Positions 54,938 through 64,000 of a stretch of DNA of 64,000 nt are shown piece after piece (the first letter of the stretch is position 1; every line of letters begins with the position of its first letter). The notes beneath the pieces were generated by a model, which was given only the letters and a program-made list of their open reading frames with translations, ran no database searches and was not told the DNA's origin. The DNA is from Neoceratodus forsteri (taxonomy: Eukaryota > Chordata > Ceratodontiformes > Ceratodontidae), in contig CM028129.1 in the NCBI GenBank assembly GCA_016271365.2, positions 1,005,157,501 to 1,005,221,500 of the forward strand, written 5' to 3'. The translations under genes were made by a program, and so were the position numbers.

Positions 54938-55740
54938 ATGAGAATTAAGAGGAATTGTTCCAACCCAGATATTTATGCCAACAGATCTATAGAAATTAAT
55001 CAGAGATTTCAGGAAAGAGGTTACAACGGGGGCCTTATTAGACAAGCACTGGAACATGTTGACAAAATGCCTCAGACAGAACTTTTGACATATAAAAACA
55101 AGACAAATTCTATCGGTGATCAGACACTTTTTGTGACAAAATATTGTGCCAAGAGTTATATTGTTAGAGAATGTCTGAACAAATGCTAGCATATTCTAGA
55201 AGCAGAACCAACCCTATCAACTATAGCTGCTGCTCCTCCTAGAATCACATATAAAAGGGCTGAAACATCAAGGATATGTTGGTACATAGTTTTCTACCTA
55301 CGGAAAGTCCAAAACTGCATTCATGGCTGGCATCTAAACCTATGGGATGCTTTTCCTGTGTGGCATGTGTTTATTGTCCACATATTTTTAAAACCAAAGA
55401 ATTTAGTACAGTGAATAACAGTAGAATATTTCTGATTAGACAATGTATCAATTGTAACACCAAGTGCAGTAGTTTATCTAGCAACTTGTGACTGCTCCTC
55501 TTTCTACATTGCTAAAACTAGACGTCTATAAAAAACAGACTAGGAGAACATTTAAGTTGCATCAGACTTCAGGACTCACATAATGCCCTTGAATTACACA
55601 TACAGGAAAATCAACACCAATAGACACACACATTCAGATTTCAGGGCATAGAAAAAGGAACAGTGGGACTATGGGAAGGGGATTTGGATTTTGCATTACA
55701 TAAAAAAGAAGTTTACTGAATTTACAAATTAAGGGGATTA
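54938..55740 (+). pseudogene. Penelope-like linker and GIY-YIG endonuclease (broken)
   Basis: The first frame (54938-55189) carries MRIKRNCSNPDIYANRS and QRFQERGYNGGLIRQALEHV. At 55276-55491, CVACVYCPHIFKTKEF and QCINCNTKCSSL give the Cys-rich segment that precedes GIY-YIG in Penelope proteins. LATCDCSSFYIAKTRR follows at about 55480-55528, the degenerate GIY-YIG block, and a frameshifted EHLSxIRLQDSHNALELHI after it. Stops at 55492 and 55529 inactivate it. Confidence 0.7.
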
Positions 55741-55839
55741 TGGTTTCCTGGTTTAAATGACAGTATAGGCATATCATTATTCCTAAGGGATAAATAAAGA
55801 AAAATTACTCTCTAAGTAAATTTAGAAATTATGATAGGG

Positions 55840-55842
<3 letters not shown>

Positions 55843-55884
<42 letters not shown>
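55843..55884. repeat. (GT)n(TA)n microsatellite
   Basis: GTGTGTGTATATATA changes to about seventeen TA units, in the 3' non-coding part of the Penelope-like element. Confidence 0.95.
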
Positions 55885-55888
<4 letters not shown>

Positions 55889-56342
55889 TTTTTCTTTTCC
55901 CTTTTTATAATAACATATAAATCATACACTCCTTTCCATATTGCCTGTATTATTAATCTCTTTAGCTGCCCTCCCTTACCCTTGGTGTTTCTGCTTTAAC
56001 CCTCCCTCTAATATTATATCCATTGAATTGAGGTAGTTCATTTAGTGGTTTTGATTCTTTGATACAAACATGAATTTGGAACTGATGGAATTAAATATAT
56101 ACAATAATAATAAATAAATAAAATGAGATCAAAATGGATGATTGAATTAATAATATATGAAAATGTCATATAAAATGCATGTATTGTGTTAAAATTATTT
56201 ATAACAATCTTCTATTCATAGCACTTCTTAGGTGTACATGGCTTCATGTCAGAGATGTATGTGTGTATTCTTTATTCTGTTTATTATTCACCTATTAATT
56301 GGTTGCACTGTTTTATGTATATTTATATGTATGGCCCTTTAA

Positions 56343-56881
56343 AGGGACACTGTCAACCTTTTTTTCATCACATTATTTTTAGTGGAAATCTCACATTTTA
56401 TGATTGCTTACCCTCTCTAAAATTCACTGATGTTGCTGTTTGTTTTGTCTGTCTCCTTGTTTAGTAGGATTGAAATGCATGGCAATGTATATTTATAAAC
56501 AACCTTGTTTTTGTTTACAATCCTGGTTCTGTTCTTACTGCATGCTTCCTGAGCATAAGAAACACACCCAAACAGTTTAGTCACTCATAAGGCAGTAGCC
56601 TCCTTAACTCACACTGCATCATGAGGGGGCTAAGCTGTTTTGTGGGTGTTCCCAAGTCCAGGAAAGAGGTATTTGGAACTGATCAAGGAATGTAAACAAA
56701 CCTGCTTTGGGGTGATAACACCAGTATGTTGGGCAATTGGTTTTTTACTTTTTATAAAGAAAATACCAGTCAGAATCAAACTACCAGCTACATCAACAAT
56801 CTTTACAGAATTTTGGCAATCATAAAATGTGTTTTTTAAAGTAGGGACACTTTGAGACCTAAGGGGGTTGACAGTGTCCCT
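56343..56881. mobile_element. piggyBac-like TTAA MITE, family 2
   Basis: AGGGACACTGTCAACC at the left and GGTTGACAGTGTCCCT at the right are exact inverted repeats. TTAA lies outside both (56339-56342 and 56882-56885). The 539-bp interior keeps diverged mirror blocks, such as TATGATTGC/GCAATCATA. A partial second copy is at 43655-43850. A cut-and-paste transposase would have to come from elsewhere. Confidence 0.9.
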
Positions 56882-57075
56882 TTAAGAGCCACATTTAAAA
56901 GTGAGATCACACACCATCTCAGGCACTCCCTCATGATGTGTTGAGCGAAACTGCTTTGAGGCATTTGATGCAGGGTTCCTGCTGGCATCTCTGTTTTTGA
57001 GAGGTATGATTCACTAAGCACTTTGGAATAAATAAAGCACTTTATTAAGTCTATTACTTGTTCTCAGATCCTGCT

Positions 57076-57538
57076 TATTTTGAATGGTGGTGGATGATGC
57101 AGGAGGTTTCTTGTTTAATTTGCAACACAATAGTGCCAGGGCAATGTGGGCAGACAAATGCTGCTAAACACCAGTTGGAGGGTCACACAGCATCATGATG
57201 AAACACAACGTGATAACATGGCAAATGGGTGGGTACAGGTCAGGGGGCATTGCTATGTGGTGCCTGTATCAGGTCAGGTGTATGTGATGGACAATACGTC
57301 ACCATGGGTGAAATAAAGCCCACAACATAGGAGTCACAGCAAGGCAGATGGGGGTCATACGGTGGACTGGGGATGTTGGGGAGCATATCATGGACGGTGC
57401 TTGTGCTGCTGTTGATGTTCCGGTGTGGCAGCATGAGATAGGTGCTATGACGTGCCATTACCCCCATGTGTGCTGCTGTCTGGCACATCACTGTGTACTG
57501 GTGGTGATTGCCAAGACTGTGATGCTGGTCACACCCGT
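57076..57538. other. GC-rich sequence, possibly part of the Harbinger transposon
   Basis: The composition and word use (CACAATAGTGCCAGGGCAATG, GGTACAGGTCAGGGGG) are like the Harbinger region at 52.1-53.9 kb and unlike the AT-rich neighbours. There is no transposase signature and no GGGCCC terminus. The open frames on both strands are not convincing. Confidence 0.3.
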
Positions 57539-57637
57539 CTTTCGGATGAGACGTTAAACCGAGGTCCCATCTGCCTGGATTGGTGGTAGTTCAGGTGGAT
57601 GTTAAAGATCCCATGGCACTTATCGAAAAGAGTAGGG
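57539..57637 (+). mobile_element. tRNA-derived SINE, copy 3, left part
   Basis: Body sequence from CGTCTTTCGGATGAGACGTT through GGTGGATGTTAAAGATCCCA to TCGAAAAGAGTAGGG matches copy 2 (49720-50030, complement). It is broken after AGAGTAGGG by the Tx1-type element. Its tRNA-related head is not present. Confidence 0.85.
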
Positions 57638-57845
57638 GTGTTTTTATTGGCAAAATAACATAAAGACAATAACACATTTTAGAACAAATAATATCTCAAT
57701 AACAGAGAGAAAAACAATTAAACATAATTACTTAAATACCACAAAAACAAAGCATTCATAAGAAACTGTAGATTTAACAGAACTTGTGCCAACTTTTACC
57801 CTCATGGCTATCGCTAAATACACTTTTCTATAACATCCACACATT

Positions 57846-60800
57846 TTACTTAAATTTAATAAAGTGAAAAAACCCTTTCCACCATTTCCGCAGGGTTCCT
57901 GAGGTAACTCTTAAAGCATCTAGAGAATAAATTTGAATTAACTCCTTAATTATCAATTCACTAACCTTAAAATAAGGCATTTTCTTTTGATAAAGAACCC
58001 ATTGTACCCTGGCTGCCATAAATAATATCTTAAACACCCCAAGAATAAAGACAAAGTCTCTTCATGGAATTCTGATAAATTAACTGGATAACAACCTAAA
58101 ATCAATAAATCATAAATCATATTACATAACCATCTAAATCCCCATAAGTTAGCTAAATACTTCCATAGACCAATAGCATATGAACATCTGAGAAAAAATG
58201 CTCCATGGATTCCTCCACATTAATACATTCTAGGTATGGACACATTCTCTCCTGTAAAGATTTATATTTGCATTACCTTTGACATTTAATCTCCCATAGA
58301 AAATTAACCACTGTGTTTCCCATTGTTTCTGAGGCATCCTAATATTGTTTAATTGTACCAAAACTTTATCATTTAATACTGTAGGGCAATTTTAAATCCT
58401 GGTTCCAAGGGACGCACAGTTGACATTAGATAACGGTAAAGCCCTTTCATGTTGTTATTCAAAATTATCTGTTTTGTATCTGCCATTTAAACAATTTCTG
58501 TGCTGAAGCCCTAAAATATAAAGGTACAGCTAAATGACGATTTAGTTTGGGAGCCAAATTAAGCCAGTTCTTAAAATATTTACCCATTGTTTTTAAATAC
58601 CAAGTCTCCTCAGCACTTGAGTCTGCTTTTAATCCTTCTTTAACCAAATTAGCAAGAAATAATGCATGCACAAAATAACTGGATCAACCATACCCAATCC
58701 ACCCTTATTTTTCATCAATCATTAACCCTTTTAGCAGGATTTAAACGATTGCCCCATAACATTTGAAAAACAAACTGTATAACTTTGATTCAAAAAGCAC
58801 TGGAAGGGGAAAATCATGGCTACATATTGTACCATAGGGAGAAGAAATTGCTTAATGACTTGCACCCTTTTCAATTTGGATAGTTTCCACTGTTTCCACC
58901 TATTCACTTTGACTCTACTTTTATATGACACTTTCCCAATTCTCAATAGGTATGTTCTGGGAACCAAACTTAATTCCTAATATTTAAGAGGAATCCTAGA
59001 AATATAAATGCCCTCCTGCCATACCTCATTAATCCCTGTTGCACCATTAATAATCCCTTAGTTTTATTTAAATTTAATTTTGCATTAGATACCTTGGAAA
59101 AGTCCTTGAAGGCTGACACAAAATGGGTTACTGAAGCATAATCCTCAAGGTATACTACTAAGTCATCAGCATAGGCCTGGATTCTTAATTGAAAATCTGA
59201 TCTATTATTGACTGTCATACCTTCCATTTCTGACTTGAAGCTATAATTTTAGAAAGGGATCTAAAGCAAAATATAAAGAAGAGGGCTAGCGGGCACCCTT
59301 GACTAACCTGTATTTAATCTAAAACATTCTGCCTTATAACCTTTTAAATATGGAAACACAAAATAACTATCATACAATTTCTCTATGATATCCACTAATT
59401 GGTTTGGCACCCCATAGTGTTTAAGCGTGAGGAAGAGAAAGGGCAAATAGACTCTATCAAAGGCTTTATCCAAGTCTGCAGTCATTAAACATCTCGTCGA
59501 TCCTATATCAGAGAGATGCTCAATAACATCCCTAATTAACATAAGAGCAGACTGAACCCATCTATCAGGTAATCCACAATATTGGTAAGGTGAAATAACT
59601 CCTTTCGCATAATTTTTTAATCTATTATTTAAAATACAAGTAAATATTTTATAATCTGAATTTAAAAGAGTAATTGGTCTCAGTTAGCAATGTTTTGCTT
59701 GTCTCCTGATTTAAAAATGTAAATTAATAATCCTTCTGAAAAGGAAGGAAAAATAATGGCTTTATCTAGAAAAAATTTGAACAGTAGAAAAAGGCACTGA
59801 CTTAATTGTTCAGCAAATTTTTTATAAAGATTATTAGAAATCCCATCTATCCCTGGTGAAATATTCAATTTAAAAAGCCTAATGGAGTTCAAGATTTCTA
59901 TCTGTGTAATTGGGCCCCATACTTACTGTCTCCTTAACTGATCACCTGGGATCACAATCTCCCTTAAGTAAGCATCCATAGAAGAGATTGAAATCTTTTC
60001 TAGGGTTCTAAAGAAGCGATAGTGGTCTACAATCACTTCGTAAATGAGATACAGAAGAAGCCATACTACCATCCGCGTTCTTAAGTAACTCCATTCTTGT
60101 AGCTTCTCTTAGTTGTTTACACATCACAAAAGGATCTCCAATAGGTGATTTTTAATTCCATTAGTTAAAATGGCTTGCATGGTTTTGCCTCTGTCATATT
60201 GAAAATCTCTCATCTTAGCTTTTAGGTTAGCAATTTGTTCAGAATAGTCATGCCTAGACGTATAAGCTATGGTCATGAGCCTCTGTAATTGTTGCCTAAT
60301 GCCTAAGTAACGTAGAAAATTGTGATTTTTGTTTTAACTCCTTGAGATTTGAACCAATTTCTTAAATCAGCTTTTGTTTCCAACCACCAATCTCCTAGGT
60401 CTGAATATAAGAAGGCCACCGATAATCTAGCACTTAAAGGTATTTTACTCCTGCTTGAATAAAGGAAGATCCAAAGAAGAATTATTAAGTTTCCATCTAG
60501 TATGCCTACACTCTTTCACATCCGAAAGACAAAAATACTAAATAAAAGGAATGATCAGAAAACTCACAAGGAAATATTTTAAGGACTCTAATTGCATATT
60601 AGCTGATACAAACATATGATCAATTAAGTAAAACATGTCCCCTTTTAAAGGAAAAGCTACCCCTGCCTGCATACCATTATTACAATTCAAAGACCAGCCT
60701 CCTTAATAATTTTCTCTAAAGCATTAGTATCACAGTATGTTTTTTAGTTTTAGATTTAGAATGAGCTGAAATAGGACAATTAAAGTCACCTCCCATAATA

Positions 60801-61205
60801 TTCTAACAGTTGTTAGTAAAAAGGCTGGACCATTTTAAGCAATTTACCCTACCGCTTTCGTTTGGGATTATAGATATTAATGAACCTAAAACATAACCCT
60901 TGCCACTTCCATCCACGATCAGAACCCTTCCTGGTATTAAATCAATTAGATTATGCAGTTGAAAGTCAAATGAGTTAAATACAATTCCTATACCATCAGC
61001 AGAGTCCTCTCCAAAAGACCAAAATGAGGGGCCCCAGAACCACTCTCTTTTAAAAGATACCGACTGTTCTATGGAGTACATCCATGTTTCCTGCAAGAAG
61101 CATATAGAAATTGGAAAGTCGTGAATGTAATAAAAAGGGCTTGTCTTTGACCTTATTTAATAAACTATGAACATTTAAAGAACCCCATGCCAAACTCATA
61201 GCCAT
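57846..61205 (-). pseudogene. Tx1-type ORF2, endonuclease and RT (broken)
   Basis: An ATG two bases after the ORF1 stop starts MAMSLAWGSLNVHSLLNKVK, the first endonuclease block; LQETWM-like MQETWMYSIEQSV (61096) and WGPSFWSFGEDSADGIGIVF follow. RT blocks are SPGIDGISNNLYKKF (about 59840), LMTADLDKAFDRVYLPFL (about 59480) and LRIQAYADDLVVYLEDY (about 59180), where the catalytic YADD at 59162-59173 is intact. The C-terminal pieces are at 58731-58967, 58465-58671 and 57846-58037. At least six frameshifts or stops inactivate the gene. Confidence 0.85.
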
Positions 61206-61206
61206 T

Positions 61207-62466
61207 TTAAAGAAGCCAATCATTATTTTTCCTCTTTTCTTTTCTTGTCCTTATAGTTATCAAAATTTGAGACCTAGATGAAAAGGAGGATTTTTGAGAA
61301 TCCGAGTCTTCAACCTCTATCTCAGTATTACCCCATGAAGAGAACAGAGCTGCATAAGAGTTACTAGTTTCAATCTGAACTACCGAAGGGGAAGGGGGGA
61401 GTTTTGAGAGTAGATTTCTAGTAGATCTTCTCTGGGGCAACCTCACCGCTGATTTACTTACTGTGGCTACAGAACCCACCTCCTTAACTGCTCCTTCCTC
61501 ATAACAAACCGGGGGAAATTCTGAAAGGCTATGAAGAACCATGCTATCCTTCTTTAACCCTTCCCCATCTGAAGGTGATTCCAGCCTACCAGCCCTACCT
61601 GCTGAAAATAGCTTTCCCTTATCCCCACCCTTATCCAAACCCTTATCTTTTAACCCCTCTTTTGAGTCAGTTGTCTTTTTAGCCTGAGTAGTAGCCTGGG
61701 GTGGGGAATGCTCACACTGTGAGGAAGCTTTAGCCATGGTGTCTTGTGCTTTCTGTATGAAAACCTCGGAATTAGAACATTGTGCTGTCCTTTGAGCAGC
61801 CCATGGACACATTTTAAATGTATGACCTTTAGCTTCACATAACTCACAGCTAGCTTGGTTATTGCAAAACATAGTTAAATGCCCTATCTCTCCACAATTG
61901 TCACAGCGAGGTTTGTCACAGACACTTGAAAGATGTGTTCTAGCACCACATTTGTAGCATGCACGAGGTTGTCCACTATAAAAACATACCCCTCTATCTT
62001 TCCCCAAAAGAAAAGAATTAGGAATATGTTCAATCCCTGTCTCTGACTGCCTTAGTTTAACTTTATACTTCCATCCACCAGTCCAGAAACCCTCTATATC
62101 TAAGATAGGCTCTGGCTCACTTAATACCTCACATTTTTTCTTTAACCAAAATGTTATATCCTCTACCCAAACTCCCTCGTTCCGAAACATGATTGTGACA
62201 AATTTAAGTAGTGGTTTAGATAGGGGAATAACAATAAAGGGCGTCCAAACAGGTGAAAACTTAACTTGGTTGTACCTAACCCAAAACAGGTCTAAAGCAT
62301 GTTGAGAACGAAAACTGATGTCATAATTGTCTTCCCCTGAAATATTTATGAAAGCATAAACATCCTGCGGTGTAAACTTTAATGAGTCTTTTAGTAAGGT
62401 TTTGCCCACATAATACCTATCGGGCCTTACTTCCAACCCTCCTTTATATCTCAATCTCTTCGGCAT
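61207..62466 (-). CDS. Tx1-type ORF1 nucleic-acid-binding protein (open 419 codons)
   Basis: The N-terminal 150 residues form a globular region with ALDLFWVRYNQVKFSPVWTP and VTIMFRNEGVWVEDITFW, as in gag-like ORF1 proteins of this group. Three zinc knuckles C-x2-C-x4-H-x4-C lie at residues about 170-183, 188-201 and 207-220. The Lys- and Ser-rich C-terminal 200 residues look disordered. It would bind the element RNA. No stop or shift is seen, in contrast to ORF2. The start ATG (62466) was chosen as the first in frame, with related frames upstream closed by stops. Confidence 0.88.
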   Translation of the reverse strand: MPKRLRYKGGLEVRPDRYYVGKTLLKDSLKFTPQDVYAFINISGEDNYDISFRSQHALDLFWVRYNQVKFSPVWTPFIVIPLSKPLLKFVTIMFRNEGVWVEDITFWLKKKCEVLSEPEPILDIEGFWTGGWKYKVKLRQSETGIEHIPNSFLLGKDRGVCFYSGQPRACYKCGARTHLSSVCDKPRCDNCGEIGHLTMFCNNQASCELCEAKGHTFKMCPWAAQRTAQCSNSEVFIQKAQDTMAKASSQCEHSPPQATTQAKKTTDSKEGLKDKGLDKGGDKGKLFSAGRAGRLESPSDGEGLKKDSMVLHSLSEFPPVCYEEGAVKEVGSVATVSKSAVRLPQRRSTRNLLSKLPPSPSVVQIETSNSYAALFSSWGNTEIEVEDSDSQKSSFSSRSQILITIRTRKEKRKNNDWLL

Positions 62467-63939
62467 TCGCCTTGGAGCAGCTTCCTATAGAATTTGAAAA
62501 TAGTTCGGACATCAAAGGTTTCTGAGCAGAAGAAGGGGGCTGCACATTAACTCAATTGAATTCTTCTGCATAGGTTCCTGCCGTTGTAATAGTAAAGCAG
62601 AATGATTGTTCAGGCTAGAAGTACCAGAAGGAGGATGTAAAGATTCTTTCTCTAATTTATTATTCATCTCACACTCTGACCCTTTCTGCTGTTGACAAAC
62701 TGAAACCATTCTGGAGAGTGCTGCGATAAGGTTGAGTTCAAATCCCATGCAGGGTCGAGCTTCCATTCCCCTGAGACTGTTTGTTTCCACCAGCCTCACA
62801 TAAAGCTTTTTGTGGTGACCAAGTAACATGTGTTCCTTCATTTTGTACCTGAGAGGAAGCAGTCATTGGAATATTTGGATTTGACTCTCTTCTTCTTTTT
62901 TTTTTTGTTTTTATTATTGGGAAAAAAAATTCAGTAACCCTCGTTGTGAACCTGCAGACGACTGATAAGTTACTATTGGGTCAGATAAAGAGTTCTCCTT
63001 ATTCTGGTGTTTAAAGACAAAACCAGTCATTTTGTTTAGGTGTGGTTCCTCTTTGTCTCCAAGAGGAAAACAAAACTGAATCATTACTCAGGTGCCAGAT
63101 TTTCCACCTTTGCAATTTGTGTCCTCTGTAATTGAGCTAGGCTGTGGGCACTGCTATTAACCACGCATAAACACTGCCAGCCTGTATTTGATTTAAAGCG
63201 TACTCCTGCTTTTGTCATACATCTCAAGCCCTGCTGAAATTTTCTTTCTGCTGCGGGCTAAAAGCAAACCAGCGCTCAGCCTTAGAGCTATCAGTGCTAT
63301 CATTAAGCGCACCTGGCATCATTAACAAGCTCAACGGCGCTTCTGCGAGCTTCAAAAGACCGGAACAAGTCTGTATTTTAAAATCAAAGGATTCTCCCAA
63401 CACTAACAGTATCAGTGGAAATGATTTTAGACACAGGCACAGTACCTTCCAGAAGCTCTTCGTTTGAGCCGACATCCTGTGATCCTTTTGTAGCATTTTC
63501 TCCGTTTGAAGTCCTCTGTTGCTGAAACAACACGCTCCACAGGCTCGTTTAAAAAATAAACTCTTCTTTATTTTTAGAGTTTGAAACAGTTCAGAGTCTC
63601 CACAAATAGGAGCACCAGCCTGCTTGCTAGGAAGAACTGGTTTGCTCCCAGACTCAGGTTCAAATCTCACGATTCCATTTCAGTTTGTAAAGAAACAATA
63701 ACTTGACCACTTTCTTCTTTTTTATAATCCACTACAGCTTGTTCCCATTCCACAAAGGCATCTTGAAAATCTGCATCCGAATCTCTCTCAGCCATATCCA
63801 CGGCTGAAGCCTCTACTAAGCCTGGAGTAAGAGTTGAGGCTGGCTCTCCTACTCCACTTGCTTCCTCCACCTTCCTTGGTTCACTTGGAGCAGCCATCTT
63901 GGAAATGGCCTGGCCCCCTACTGGCAGCAATGCAGCAGC
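62467..63939 (-). other. 5' region of the Tx1-type LINE
   Basis: Minus-strand open frames at 62512-62841, 63224-63670 and 63667-63897 (starting MAAPSEPRKVEEASGVG) are without a known domain. They may be remnants of a long N-terminal extension of ORF1 or just 5' untranslated sequence. A poly(T)/poly(A) patch lies at 62895-62930. Confidence 0.45.
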
Positions 63940-64000
63940 AGAGTAGGGAATTTCCCAGTGTCCTGGCCAAATTTCCCTCATTCACTAAAAATACCACCAA
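63940..64000 (+). mobile_element. tRNA-derived SINE, copy 3, right part
   Basis: AGAGTAGGGAATTTCCCAG, then GTGTCCTGGCCAAATTTCCC and TTCACTAAAAATACCACCAA, is the second half of the SINE, matching the complement of 49721-49795. The window ends before its tail. Confidence 0.88.

Larger units (their letters stand above)
53976..57075 (+). mobile_element. Penelope-like element, plus strand, with TTAA MITE inside
   Basis: RT (53979 to about 54926), linker (54938-55189), a broken GIY-YIG region (about 55340-55740) and a 3' non-coding part run in order. A (TA)n run lies at 55850-55884. The 3' end is probably near 57075 (AATAAATAAAGCACTTTATT). The 5' end is truncated in the RT. A MITE sits at 56343-56881. 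Confidence 0.7.
57638..63939 (-). mobile_element. Tx1-type LINE inserted in a SINE, about 6.3 kb
   Basis: AGAGTAGGG occurs at both borders (57629-57637 and 63940-63948), a 9-bp target duplication. Joining the outer flanks rebuilds the uninterrupted SINE of 49720-50030. The element runs on the minus strand: 5' region (about 62500-63939), ORF1 with three CCHC knuckles (61207-62466), ORF2 endonuclease-RT (about 57846-61205) and a 3' end AATAAAAACACC without a poly(A) tract. Three zinc knuckles in ORF1, the RT motifs and the lack of poly(A) fit the Tx1 group of L1, many members of which are target-specific. Confidence 0.82.

Noticed and set aside
1..64000. Host protein-coding exons
   Set aside because: No open frame outside transposons shows a domain with credible splice sites. 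I cannot exclude small exons without transcript data.
1..64000. LTR retrotransposons or endogenous retroviral sequence
   Set aside because: No protease, integrase or LTR-type RT signature was seen, and no matching long direct repeats enclosing coding DNA.

Overview
The window looks like intergenic DNA from a large, repeat-rich vertebrate genome. I found no convincing host exon, rRNA or functional tRNA gene. Almost everything recognisable is a transposable element: CR1, L2, L1 and Tx1-type LINEs, a further jockey-superfamily LINE, Penelope-like elements, a Harbinger-type DNA transposon, TTAA-flanked (piggyBac-like) MITEs, other palindromic MITEs and tRNA-derived SINEs. CR1, L1, Tx1 and Penelope together, with no LTR retrotransposon seen, suggest a lobe-finned vertebrate such as an amphibian (caecilian or salamander) or a lungfish. 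That assignment is an inference and weak at the genus level.

Layout. 1-775: 3' part of a LINE RT on the minus strand. 1.4-12.1 kb: small palindromic elements, a hairpin, two degenerate minisatellites, a palindromic tandem repeat of about 326 bp with a 1.2-kb GGGCCC-ended foldback element inside it, and further MITEs. 12.2-28.2 kb: one plus-strand LINE ('LINE B', about 2.9 kb of its own sequence) split by four later insertions: a 4.1-kb CR1, a TTAA MITE, a minus-strand CR1 composite and a 6.3-kb L1 with a 15-bp target duplication. 28.3-36.1 kb: a minus LINE fragment, a CR1 with an intact half of its RT, and an L2. 37-44.9 kb: a SINE, more CR1 fragments, and a long decayed CR1 (39.5-44.9 kb) that contains two shorter CR1 inserts and part of a TTAA MITE. 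44.9-46.8 kb: a Penelope-like element with a GIY-YIG endonuclease, bounded by 224-bp inverted repeats. 47.2-50.5 kb: CR1 fragments flanking a SINE. 50.5-51.0 kb: a palindromic MITE containing a GATA microsatellite. 51.8-54.0 kb: a Harbinger end with a MYB-like gene that has a recognisable intron. 54.0-57.1 kb: a second Penelope-like element with a TTAA MITE. 57.5-64 kb: a SINE split by a 6.3-kb Tx1-type LINE with a 9-bp duplication.

The elements do not cooperate as a pathway. They are mobile-DNA layers, and nesting gives their relative ages: LINE B is older than its four inserts, and the SINE at the right edge is older than the Tx1 element. Nearly all coding regions carry frameshifts or stops. 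The main exceptions are the Tx1 ORF1 (61207-62466), the L1 ORF2 C-terminus (21039-22388), a CR1 RT half (32760-33746) and a GIY-YIG ORF (45623-46045).
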